Source of the DNA: Gordonia pseudamarae
GTDB lineage: Bacteria; Actinomycetota; Actinomycetes; Mycobacteriales; Mycobacteriaceae
NCBI RefSeq assembly: GCF_025273675.1
Contig: NZ_CP045809.1
Span: 1,674,001 to 1,738,000 of the forward strand
Direction: 5' to 3'
Length of the DNA: 64,000 nt
The notes beneath the pieces were generated by a model, which made no database searches, was not told where the DNA came from, and worked only from the letters and a program-made list of their open reading frames with translations. Both the position numbers and the translations under genes were made by a program. Below, piece by piece: positions 36,894-44,512 of this stretch; the stretch's first letter is position 1, and each line of letters starts with the position of its first letter.

Positions 36894-38327
36894 GTCAAGT
36901 CCCGCGTAGTGGTGTAACTGGTTGTGGTCCTTCGTAGGTGGTCAGGCGGGTAGTTGGATCAGTGGGTCGGTGTTCACCTCCGGTGTGTGGTCGGTGTCGG
37001 TGACGGTCAGTCGGCAGCGGCTGAGCACTTCGAGGCCGAGGTAGCGGCGGCCTTCGGCCCATTCGTCGGTCTGCTCGGCGAGCACTGCTCCGATGAGCCG
37101 GACGATGGCATCGCGGTTCGGGAAGATGCCTACGACGTCGGTGCGGCGCCGGATCTCGCGGTTGAGTCGTTCTGTGGGGTTGTTGGACCAGATCTGGCGC
37201 CACACGTCATCAGGAAACGCGGCGAATGCCAGCAGGTCTTCACGGGCGTCGCCGAGGTGTTCGGCGACGTCGGGTAGGCGGTCTTCGGTGTATTCGATGA
37301 GTCGGTCGAACTGGGCATTGACCGCACCAGCAGTGGGTTGGTCATAGACGCTGTGCAGCATGGCCTTGACTGCTGGCCACATCGACTTCGGACACACCGC
37401 CATCAGATTCGCCGCGTAATGGGTGCGGCAGCGTTGCCAGGCCGCTCCCGGTAGGTTCGCTGCGATCGCCTCGATGAGCCCGGCATGGGCATCGGAAGTC
37501 ACCAGGCGAACTCCGCCCAGGCCGCGGGCCACGAGGTCGGCGAAGAAGGTGTTCCACGAGGCTGTGGTCTCACTGGTGGCGACCTGCATGCCGAGCACCT
37601 CACGATGACCGTCACCGTTGACTCCGGTAGCCAGCAGCACGACGGCTTTGACGACCTGCTTGTTCTCGCGGACCTTGATCGTCAACGCATCCGCGGTGAC
37701 GAACGTGAACGGGCCGGCCTCGTCCAGTCGGCGGTGACGAAACGCGGCAACCTGTTCGTCGAGGTCTTCGGCCATGCGGGAGACCTGCGACTTCGACAAC
37801 GAATCGATGCCCAGGGTCTTGACCAGCTTGTCCATCCGGCGGGTCGAGACCCCGGCGAGATAGCAGTCAGCGACCACGGTGATCAGCGCGGACTCGGCGC
37901 GTTTGCGGCGTTCGAGCAACCACTCGGGGAAGTAGGTGCCCGACCGGAGCTTGGGCACGGCGACGTCGATGGTGCCTACGCGGGTATCGAGGGGTCGGTG
38001 GCGGTAGCCGTTGCGGTAGTTGGTGCGCTCTTCGGACCGGCGGCCCCATTCGGCGCCGCACACGGCGTCGGCATCCGCAGACAGCAGGGCGTTAATCACT
38101 GTCTGCAGCAGCTCGCGCATCAGATCCGGTGACGCGTCGGTCAGAGCTTGGCTCAACAGGCCGGCCGGGTCGACAATGTGGGGTGCGGTCATCGTGATGA
38201 CTCCATTCGAGGATTCTGTGAGAGGTTGACTCGAAGGATCACACGGTGACCGCTTCCCTGCCCGACAGCCACACGCTGCCGGCCACGGTCCTGGTCACCG
38301 AGTTACACCACTCTATGGGGCACTACT
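36894..38327 (-). mobile_element. IS256-family insertion sequence with 9-bp target duplication
   Basis: The 1434-bp element is flanked by direct repeats CTATCCCGG at 36885-36893 and 38328-38336. Its imperfect terminal inverted repeats share GTGGTGTAACT about 15 bp in from each end. One intact transposase gene fills it. Target duplications of 8-9 bp are normal for the family. It interrupts the small gene listed here as copy A. Confidence 0.9.
36942..38192 (-). CDS. IS256-family transposase (mutator type)
   Basis: 416 residues, full length for the family, from ATG 38192. Seen: the N-terminal region ERTNYRNGYRHRPLDTRVG and IDVAVPKLRSGTYFPEWLL typical of IS256/IS1081-like transposases, the first Asp in FVTADALTIKV, the second in LVTSDAHAGL, the WQRCRTHYAANL motif, and the Glu in SNNPTERLNREIRRRT. 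No frameshift, so the element may still be mobile. Confidence 0.96.
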   Translation of the reverse strand: MTAPHIVDPAGLLSQALTDASPDLMRELLQTVINALLSADADAVCGAEWGRRSEERTNYRNGYRHRPLDTRVGTIDVAVPKLRSGTYFPEWLLERRKRAESALITVVADCYLAGVSTRRMDKLVKTLGIDSLSKSQVSRMAEDLDEQVAAFRHRRLDEAGPFTFVTADALTIKVRENKQVVKAVVLLATGVNGDGHREVLGMQVATSETTASWNTFFADLVARGLGGVRLVTSDAHAGLIEAIAANLPGAAWQRCRTHYAANLMAVCPKSMWPAVKAMLHSVYDQPTAGAVNAQFDRLIEYTEDRLPDVAEHLGDAREDLLAFAAFPDDVWRQIWSNNPTERLNREIRRRTDVVGIFPNRDAIVRLIGAVLAEQTDEWAEGRRYLGLEVLSRCRLTVTDTDHTPEVNTDPLIQLPA

Positions 38328-38461
38328 CTATCCCGGTGGATTTCGCACTATATGAGGTTGAGTTCGAGCTCATTCTGATGAGAGAGAACGAGGAGCCTTC
38401 AGCCTATTTGAATCCGATTATTGATCGGGCCATATCTAACCTGGGCCTTTCACGGTAATTC

Positions 38462-40100
38462 CGTGTCGTTAACAAAGAATGGTGCCCTGACCTGGGATGA
38501 TTGAACTTGCGAAGGTTCCAAACAGACCAGATCGAGGAGCACCATTCAGGTGAGTAAGTCTACGTCGCCGTACCCGTCAGTGTCGGTAGATGGTTCAGGA
38601 ACCGGTGTCGTGTCGCATGCGGGGGCTGTGGTGTTGCTGCGTACGGCGCACAAAACTGGTCTGACCAGCGCACTGTCACAGGCATTGGCGCCGTGGCGTG
38701 CGCCGATGGCAACCCATGATCCGGGCAAGATCATCGCTGATCTGGCCGTGGCGGTCGCGATCGGTGGGGACTGCCTGGCCGACATCAACCAGGTCCGCAC
38801 CGATCCGGGTGTGTTCGGGCCGGTGGCCTCCGATCCGACGGTGTCACGGCTGGTCTCGACGTTGGCCGCCGATGCCACCACAGCTTTGGCGGCGATCAAC
38901 ACCGCACGCGCAGCCGCGCGTGCGACGGCGTGGTCCGCTGCCGGTGAGGGTGCCCCTGATCATGGCCGTGATGCCCGTGCACCGCTGATCATCGATCTCG
39001 ATGCCACGTTGGTGACCGCCCATTCGGAGAAGCAGCAGGCCACCGCGACGTGGAAGAAAGGATTCGGGTTCCACCCGTTGTGCGCGTTCGTCGACCACCA
39101 GGGCGAGGGTACCGGTGAACCCCTGGCAATCGAGCTACGCCCGGGCAACGCTGGTTCCAACACCGCCGCCGACCACATCACCGTCGTCGAACAAGCGTTG
39201 ACACAGATCCGGGGCACCGGCGGGTATCGGGTGGGTAAAAGCGTGTTGATCCGCACCGATTCCGCTGGTGGCACACACGATTTCCTGGACTACCTGACCC
39301 GTCGGCGCCTGTCCTATTCGGTCGGGTTCGGGCTGACCGAGACCATCGCCACCGTCATCGACCGCCTCCAACCTGCGGCGTGGACACCGGCCTATGACAG
39401 CGACGGCACCGAACGCGACGGGGCGTGGGTGGCTGAGCTGACCGGCGTGCTCGACCTGTCGGGTTGGCCCGACGGTATACGCGTGATCGTACGCAAAGAA
39501 CACCCGCATCCAGGGGCGCAACTGCGCTACACCGACTCCGACGGAATGCGGTTGACCGCTTTCGCCACGAACACCACCACAGGTCAGCTCGCCGCACTGG
39601 AACTGCGCCACCGTCGTCGTGCCCGCTGCGAGGACCGCATCCGCAACGCGAAAGACTGTGGCCTGACAAACCTTCCATTGCACGGCTTCGACCAGAACCG
39701 CATCTGGTGCGCCATAGTCATGCTCGCCTGCGAACTGATCGCCTGGACCCAACTCCTCGGATTCGACGGCACCACCGCACGCCGTTGGGAACCGAAAAAA
39801 CTACGACTGCACCTGTTCTCCATCGCCGCCAAGATCACCCGACACGCCCGACGCACCCGACTCAAACTCGCCACACACGCACCCGGCCGACACCTACTAC
39901 TGGCCGCACTCACCCGGCTGGACACCCTACCCAACCCCCGCTGACCACCCAACCAACCCGACCAACCAACACCGAAAGGACCACATTTCGGGGCCGTGAA
40001 CCCCAACGCCCACCGACGCCTCGGCACACTCCTCACGGCCTCGGCCCGAAGTCAGGTCCCCAGACCACCCAATCGGGCCATCGGCAACCGACCGCCACCC
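38462..40100 (+). mobile_element. IS1380-family insertion sequence (ends approximate)
   Basis: The transposase gene at 38550-39944 is bracketed by non-coding sequence that differs on the two sides from the neighbouring broken genes. I could not see convincing terminal inverted repeats or a target duplication, so the ends are given only to within some tens of bases. A palindromic CAAAATTTTG near 40104 may mark the right end. Confidence 0.6.
38550..39944 (+). CDS. IS1380-family transposase
   Basis: 464 residues from GTG 38550. Seen: an N-terminal region with DPGKIIADLAVAVAIGGDCL and DPTVSRLVSTLA, the catalytic Asp in LIIDLDATLVTAHSEKQQA, the second Asp in VLIRTDSAGGTHDFLDYL, and a late region with RRRARCEDRIRNAKDCGL carrying the likely catalytic Glu. 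Length and motif order match IS1380 transposases. The frame is intact. Confidence 0.93.
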   Translation: MSKSTSPYPSVSVDGSGTGVVSHAGAVVLLRTAHKTGLTSALSQALAPWRAPMATHDPGKIIADLAVAVAIGGDCLADINQVRTDPGVFGPVASDPTVSRLVSTLAADATTALAAINTARAAARATAWSAAGEGAPDHGRDARAPLIIDLDATLVTAHSEKQQATATWKKGFGFHPLCAFVDHQGEGTGEPLAIELRPGNAGSNTAADHITVVEQALTQIRGTGGYRVGKSVLIRTDSAGGTHDFLDYLTRRRLSYSVGFGLTETIATVIDRLQPAAWTPAYDSDGTERDGAWVAELTGVLDLSGWPDGIRVIVRKEHPHPGAQLRYTDSDGMRLTAFATNTTTGQLAALELRHRRRARCEDRIRNAKDCGLTNLPLHGFDQNRIWCAIVMLACELIAWTQLLGFDGTTARRWEPKKLRLHLFSIAAKITRHARRTRLKLATHAPGRHLLLAALTRLDTLPNPR

Positions 40101-40107
40101 CACAAAA

Positions 40108-40396
40108 TTTTGAGGCTAGATGACCTTGCTGCTATCATCTGTCGCCTCAGCGTGCTCCTGGACCAGGCCGGTGGTGTTGAAGTGGTTTCCTGTGCTGCGC
40201 ACCTGGATTTGCATAGCCCCTTCGATCTTGTAGACCGTTGGGACCAACTCAACGAAGATGAGGACGAGAACGTGTCCGCGGCTATCCGGTGGATTTCGTA
40301 CTATATGAGGTTGAGTTCGAGCTCATTATGATGAGAGAGAATGAGGAGCCTTCAGAGTATTTGAATCCGATTATGATCGGGTCATATCTTATGCGG
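40108..40396 (+). pseudogene. Second, frameshifted copy of the unrecognised small gene (copy B)
   Basis: Reads LRLDDLAAIICRLSVLLDQA, GGVEVVSCAAHLDLHSPFDL and VDRWDQLNEDEDENVSAAI, then loses one C in GCTATCCGGTGG and continues in the next frame PVDFVLYEVEFELIMMRENE, EPSEYLNPI before a second one-base loss. Compared with copy A it keeps more of the N-terminal side. Its true start was probably removed by the IS1380 insertion just upstream. Confidence 0.6.
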
Positions 40397-40525
40397 TGAC
40401 GCCGGACCGGCGATCCCGTAGATCTCGTCGTTGTGTTCGGCACGGTGCGACCGTACCAAAATTGTGATCTCGTCGATCACAGCTTGCTTCAGACCGACCC
40501 AGTCGAAGTTCTCGGTTGTCACCAT
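40382..40525 (-). pseudogene. N-terminal fragment of a possible DUF4303-type protein
   Basis: A 47-codon frame from ATG 40525 begins MVTTENFDWVGLKQAVIDEI, then TILVRSHRAEHNDEIYGIAG. That pattern (FDW, a long amphipathic helix, then an acidic stretch before a YxIA strand) resembles the start of DUF4303-like proteins. It then runs into the 3' end of copy B and stops at 40382. Too short to be functional, and the family call is tentative. Confidence 0.35.
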
Positions 40526-40545
40526 GTGCAGTGTAGTTGCCCGGC

Positions 40546-40950
40546 TCAACCACTTCTCACGCGCTGGGATCGCATATCAGTTAGGTGCCTGGCTGCCGTA
40601 TCGAAGTCGCGGTCATCATGCAGCACGGTCAGGCCATGGTGGACAGAGGTTCCGCAGATCACCAGGTCGACGACACTGAACGCTCGCAACGCGCCGGCTC
40701 GAACCAGTGTGTGCTGGGCGGTGTCGATCCACCGCCACACGTTCTTGGGTACAGATGCATCGGGGTAGAAGAGCGTGAGATCGCGGCTCATCTGGTCGAA
40801 CTCGGTCGCATTGCGCGCTGATCGGAGAACTTCGACGCGTTGGGGTGCGCATGACCGTAATTCACCTGCTTCAATAGTAGCTCGCCAATGCTCCAAGACG
40901 GCGGGCTCGCGCTGCATCCGCCACAGAGCTGACAAGTCGAGGAGGTACAC
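40546..40950 (-). CDS. vapC: PIN-domain toxin of a VapBC pair
   Basis: Predicted Mg-dependent ribonuclease toxin, 134 residues from GTG 40950, which begins one base after the antitoxin stop. Seen: the first acidic residue in VYLLDLSALWRM, the middle region with EFDQMSRDLTLF, and the C-terminal catalytic set in FSVVDLVICGTSVHHGLTVL and DDRDFDTAA. Length and motif order are normal for VapC, and the frame is intact. Unlike the fragment at 17.2 kb it appears functional. Confidence 0.88.
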   Translation of the reverse strand: MYLLDLSALWRMQREPAVLEHWRATIEAGELRSCAPQRVEVLRSARNATEFDQMSRDLTLFYPDASVPKNVWRWIDTAQHTLVRAGALRAFSVVDLVICGTSVHHGLTVLHDDRDFDTAARHLTDMRSQRVRSG

Positions 40951-40951
40951 G

Positions 40952-41173
40952 TCAGTCGCGCTCCCCGCGATCTGCTGCGCGCTGCGCCTTCCATGCTTCG
41001 TAGTCCCACTCATGGGCACGACGAGCATAGTCATCGAACTCTGCTGCGCGACGTAGCTTTGCCGCGTAGTCGCGGAGAGCCTCGTTGACCGCATCCTTCT
41101 TGGTGCCGAGTCCGGACCTCTTCAGGACTTCGGCGAGGGCTTCATCATCAACGTCGATTTGGGTAATGGACAT
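40952..41173 (-). CDS. vapB: VapB antitoxin
   Basis: 73 residues from ATG 41173. The N-terminal ribbon-helix-helix DNA-binding part reads ITQIDVDDEALAEVLKRSGL then GTKKDAVNEALRDYA, the actinobacterial VapB pattern. The charged C-terminal part (FDDYARRAHEWDYEAWKAQR) should wrap the toxin. Spacing of one base to vapC implies coupled translation. An inverted repeat upstream is the likely autoregulatory operator. Confidence 0.9.
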   Translation of the reverse strand: MSITQIDVDDEALAEVLKRSGLGTKKDAVNEALRDYAAKLRRAAEFDDYARRAHEWDYEAWKAQRAADRGERD

Positions 41174-41208
41174 GGCAACTCCACCTGTCGGGCACCGCCA
41201 TCGTGGCG

Positions 41209-41238
41209 ATGTTGATGAACAATATAGTTTATCAACAT
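41209..41238. promoter_or_regulatory. Inverted-repeat operator of vapBC
   Basis: ATGTTGATGAAC (41209-41220) and GTTTATCAACAT (41227-41238) are complementary at 11 of 12 positions around AATATA, which reads TATATT on the coding strand and may be the -10 box. It lies 35-65 bp upstream of vapB, an expected place for repression by a ribbon-helix-helix antitoxin complex. Confidence 0.7.
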
Positions 41239-41305
41239 TAGCACCGCGCGCGGTCCTGGTGATGCTACTGACTGCACCGTGACGATTGACCGTGCCGTCG
41301 GTCCG

Positions 41306-41632
41306 TCAGCTGCCGCGGTAGGTCGAGTACGCGAACGGGCTCAACAACAGCGGGACGTGGTAGTGGCGGGTGGGGTCATCGACCTCGAAGCAGATGTCGA
41401 CCTCGGGATAGAAGGCTTTGATGTCGTTGTCGGAGAACCAGTTTCCGGTGTCGAAGACGAGGTGGTAGATGCCGGCGAGGAGGGGGAAGTCGTTGATCGA
41501 GGTGATGCGGCCGTCGGCGTCGGTGGTGCCGGTGCTCAGTTCGGTGCCGGAGGCGTCCTGTAGGGACACCAGCACACCTGTCGCGGGTGCACCGGTTACG
41601 GCGTCGAGGACGTGGGTGGACAGTCCGGTCAT
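41306..41632 (-). CDS. uraH: 5-Hydroxyisourate hydrolase (transthyretin-related)
   Basis: Hydrolyses 5-hydroxyisourate to OHCU, the second step of urate breakdown. 108 residues, normal length. Seen: the N-terminal signature LSTHVLDAVTGAPATGV with the catalytic His, the central arginine-type strand ADGRITSI, HYHVPLLLSPFAYSTY, and the terminal YRGS that defines the family. Its start overlaps the uraD stop by one base (TGATG), so the two are cotranslated. Confidence 0.97.
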   Translation of the reverse strand: MTGLSTHVLDAVTGAPATGVLVSLQDASGTELSTGTTDADGRITSINDFPLLAGIYHLVFDTGNWFSDNDIKAFYPEVDICFEVDDPTRHYHVPLLLSPFAYSTYRGS

Positions 41633-42162
41633 CAGGCGGCTCCTTCGTCGTCGAAGCTCCCGGCGGGTGCGAGCATGCGGATCAGTCTGCTGCGGTTGAT
41701 CTTTGCCAGCTCCAGCCGCATCACCCGGCGTTCGGTGGCCGGGTCGTTGCGCATGCGCTCCTTGAGGATCGCGAGTAGTTCGGCTGCGGGCCTGCCGTTG
41801 GCGAAGACCAGATACACATGTCCGAAACGTTCGTCGTAGGCGGCGTTGAGCGCTTTGAGTTCGGCCAGCACCGCCGCGTCGGCTCCGGCGACCCCCGATT
41901 GCTCACGAGCCGACGACGGGTTGTCGGCACGGTCACCGATCCGGGGATGACCCGCCAGTGCCTCATCGAGGTCTTTCTCGCTCAACTCGGCCAGAATCAG
42001 GTCGGCGTATTCCAGCAACGCCTCATCGTCGGCGAACGGGCGTGCCGCAGCCACCCGAATCGCCCAGATCGTCGAGCTGCAGCACTCGTAGAGAGCGCTG
42101 ATCGCCTGACGCTCCGTGAGTTCGTTGAAGCTGGACAAACCTTGCCAATCAACCCTGCGCAC
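41632..42162 (-). CDS. uraD: OHCU decarboxylase
   Basis: Decarboxylates 2-oxo-4-hydroxy-4-carboxy-5-ureidoimidazoline to (S)-allantoin. 176 residues. Both catalytic elements are present: the His in AGHPRIGDRA and the Glu in SAREQSGVAG. LNAAYDERFGHVYLVFANG and the C-terminal MRLELAKINRSRLIRM helices complete the fold. Upstream of and coupled to uraH. It serves as an in-window control for the degenerate OHCU domain fused to the neighbouring permease. Confidence 0.95.
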   Translation of the reverse strand: MRRVDWQGLSSFNELTERQAISALYECCSSTIWAIRVAAARPFADDEALLEYADLILAELSEKDLDEALAGHPRIGDRADNPSSAREQSGVAGADAAVLAELKALNAAYDERFGHVYLVFANGRPAAELLAILKERMRNDPATERRVMRLELAKINRSRLIRMLAPAGSFDDEGAA

Positions 42163-42231
42163 GGTCCCACCTTAGGAGCTAGTCGGCGCGTCGGCGCGCC
42201 GGGATTGTCGCTGATACCCGCGGGGCGATGT

Positions 42232-42270
42232 CCGGCGTTCCGGTGGCGGCACGACCACCGGAACGTCCGG
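42232..42270 (-). terminator. Hairpin between the permease fusion and uraD
   Basis: GTTCCGGTGG (42237-42246) pairs with CCACCGGAAC (42255-42264), extended by flanking CCGG pairs, around an 8-base loop. It lies downstream of the permease stop on the minus strand. It may end that transcript or lower read-through into uraD-uraH. Confidence 0.6.
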
Positions 42271-42277
42271 GCACGCC

Positions 42278-44275
42278 CTAGAGTTCTGGTTGCCTGCTGA
42301 ACCGCGCCGACGTGATCGGGTTGGCGTCGGAGACGAGATCATCGAAGCGGTAATTGGCGATCTTCGCGATCTCGATCAGCGCGAACGATTTTTCGCTCGT
42401 CTCCGAGTTGTCCATGCGGGCCCAACCGTTGCGCAGCACCCGGTCGTAGCGTTCGGTTTCGCGGGCGCAGATCACCAGCGGGAAGCCGAAGTGCTCCCGA
42501 TAGGCGGCCGACAGGTTGACCACATTCTCGTGTTCGGTCTCCTCCAGCTGTGACAGACCCTTGTGGTCGACGGCCACCATTTCGCCGGTCTCCTCATCCT
42601 CGGCGCCGAGGTCGGGGAATGCCTGGATGAGCTGCATCTGTTCCTCGTCGCTGCCGGTGAGCATGGCCTCCTGGAAGGCGCTGCGCAGATCGTGCACATC
42701 GTCGAACGGCCGCTGATCGTAGGCGCGGTCGACGACCCAGTCGACGTTCTGCACGAGGTCACCGAATGTTTCGCGGAAACGTTCGGGAGTCATCGTGTTC
42801 ACCTCGTCGAGGGTGATCGAGCCGGCCCCGGCCACCGCCGGACCACGCGACCCGATGTGGAAGAACAGCAGATTCAGCAGGATCGCGGTGATGGCACCCA
42901 TCGTGATGCCCGTCGAGAACGGGATTTGCAAAATGATGTTCGGCATCGCCTCGTCCACGCCCGGGATGGCATTGATATCGACGATCTCGCCGTCCTTGTT
43001 GATCACCTGCGACGGCGGCGAGGACTGCGAATGCTCGACGTACAGAGCCACGGCCAGCGAGGTGGCGGCGATGATCAGGTTACGGTGATCGGTGAAATCG
43101 ACCTTGGTGAGGGTCTGGATGCCGACGATCGCGACCGTCGCGAACATGATGAGCGCCGCACCGCCCAGGACCGGGGCCGGAATGGACTCGACCACCTTGG
43201 CCATCTTCGGGAACAGGCCCAGCAGCATCATGATGACACCGGCGCAGGCCACCACCCAGCGACTCTTGACGCCGGTCATCCGGACCAGGCCCACGTTCTC
43301 GGAGAACGCCGTGTAGGGGAACGAGTTGAACGAGCCGCCGATCACGGTGGCCAGGCCGTCGGCACGGATCGCGGCGGCGACGTCGTCCTTCTTGATGCGT
43401 TTGCCGACGATCTCGCCGGTGGCGAAAATCGACCCGGTCGACTCGACGGCCACCACCAGCAGAACCACGATCATCGACACGATCGCCACGATGTCCCAGC
43501 GCGGTGCGCCGAAGGCGAATGGCGGGGTGAAACCGAGCCAGTCGGCGTCGCCGACACTGTCGAACGACGCGTCACCGAGAAGCCACGCGACGAAGGTCGC
43601 CACGATCAGCCCCAGCAGGATCGAGATGGTGGACATGAAACCCCGGAAGAAGCGCTGCATCAGCACGATCAGGACGATGGTGCCCAGCGCGTAGGCCACC
43701 CATCGCGCGTTGGCCGAATCGTGCATGTGCGTGGCCGGATCGCTTACGGCGTCGCCCGCGCCAACCGGGATCAGGCATACACCGATGATCGTGATGAGTG
43801 TTCCGGTGACCACCGGCGGGAGGTACTTGATCAGCTTGGCGAAGAACGGTGCGATCAGGAAAGTGAAGATACCGGCCGCGATCACCGCGCCGTACACCGT
43901 CTGCAGGCCGACACGCGCGGCGTGCTCGCCTTCGCCGGCGTGGTCGTTGGCGATCTTGATGACCGGTGCGAGGGTGGCGAAGGTGATGCCCTGCAGCAGC
44001 GGCAGTCGCACGCCGATTTTCCAGAAACCGACGGCCTGCAGCAACGAGGCGATGCCGCAGGTGAACAGGTCGGCGGTGATCAGCATCGTCAGCGCCGCGT
44101 CGTCGAGATTGATGGCGCGGGCGATGAGTAGCGGGACGAGCACGGCGCCGGCGTAGAACGCGACGACATGCTGCACGCCAAGGGCCACGAGTTTTCCTGA
44201 TGGGGGCACCTGGTCCACTTCGTGGACCCGTTTACGTTGTGGCGCTGCCTTACCGGCAGCGAAGTCAGTCGCCAT
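42278..44275 (-). CDS. NCS2 purine permease fused to a degenerate OHCU-decarboxylase domain
   Basis: 665 residues from ATG 44275 (GCGAAAGGTGCG ribosome site); the frame upstream of this ATG is not coding. Residues about 25-475 are a nucleobase:cation symporter-2 transporter with QHVVAFYAGAVLVPLL, LPLLQGITFATLAPV, and the signature region ESTGSIFATGEIVGK plus FNSFPYTAFSENVGLV, which fits xanthine or urate uptake. Residues about 486-665 match OHCU decarboxylases (NLSAAYREHFGFPLVICARE; ALIEIAKIANYRFDDLV). The catalytic His-Pro is Phe-Pro (FPDLG, about residue 553), and the Glu-Gln element is replaced near VAVDHKGL. The tail is therefore probably non-catalytic. Upstream of uraD-uraH on the same strand. 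Confidence 0.9.
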   Translation of the reverse strand: MATDFAAGKAAPQRKRVHEVDQVPPSGKLVALGVQHVVAFYAGAVLVPLLIARAINLDDAALTMLITADLFTCGIASLLQAVGFWKIGVRLPLLQGITFATLAPVIKIANDHAGEGEHAARVGLQTVYGAVIAAGIFTFLIAPFFAKLIKYLPPVVTGTLITIIGVCLIPVGAGDAVSDPATHMHDSANARWVAYALGTIVLIVLMQRFFRGFMSTISILLGLIVATFVAWLLGDASFDSVGDADWLGFTPPFAFGAPRWDIVAIVSMIVVLLVVAVESTGSIFATGEIVGKRIKKDDVAAAIRADGLATVIGGSFNSFPYTAFSENVGLVRMTGVKSRWVVACAGVIMMLLGLFPKMAKVVESIPAPVLGGAALIMFATVAIVGIQTLTKVDFTDHRNLIIAATSLAVALYVEHSQSSPPSQVINKDGEIVDINAIPGVDEAMPNIILQIPFSTGITMGAITAILLNLLFFHIGSRGPAVAGAGSITLDEVNTMTPERFRETFGDLVQNVDWVVDRAYDQRPFDDVHDLRSAFQEAMLTGSDEEQMQLIQAFPDLGAEDEETGEMVAVDHKGLSQLEETEHENVVNLSAAYREHFGFPLVICARETERYDRVLRNGWARMDNSETSEKSFALIEIAKIANYRFDDLVSDANPITSARFSRQPEL

Positions 44276-44512
44276 GGTGGTGTTCGCACCTTTCGCTGGT
44301 GGAAATCGTCCCGACTCTCGGTGGAGGTGGGGTCCGCTGTGCCACAGTGGTTGTCCGAGGTGTGGCAGGTGTACATAGTGAACCGGCGACGCACTGTGCG
44401 CTCGGTGAGAGCGTCGTGTTTCCGGTCGGTAAATCGACACCGGAAGTCGACGATGACAGCTGGTGGTCGGACACCGGTCACGACGGATTGTGGTGCCGGA
44501 AGGGGAGCGGCG

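Larger units (their letters stand above)
36821..38458 (+). pseudogene. Unrecognised small gene split by an IS256-family element (copy A)
   Basis: Joining 36821-36893 to 38337-38458 restores one frame: FDFADRWDQLNEDEDKNVSA, AIPVDFALYEVEFELILMRE, NEEPSAYLNPIIDRAISNLG, LSR and a TAA stop. The N-terminus is lost at a junction with transposase debris. A second copy lies at about 40108-40394. I do not recognise the family. The sequence is acidic and looks like a small soluble protein. Confidence 0.65.

Noticed and set aside
40098-40115. CAAAATTTTG palindrome as an operator
   Set aside because: It lies at the likely right edge of the IS1380 element with no promoter nearby, and is short and AT-only at its core.
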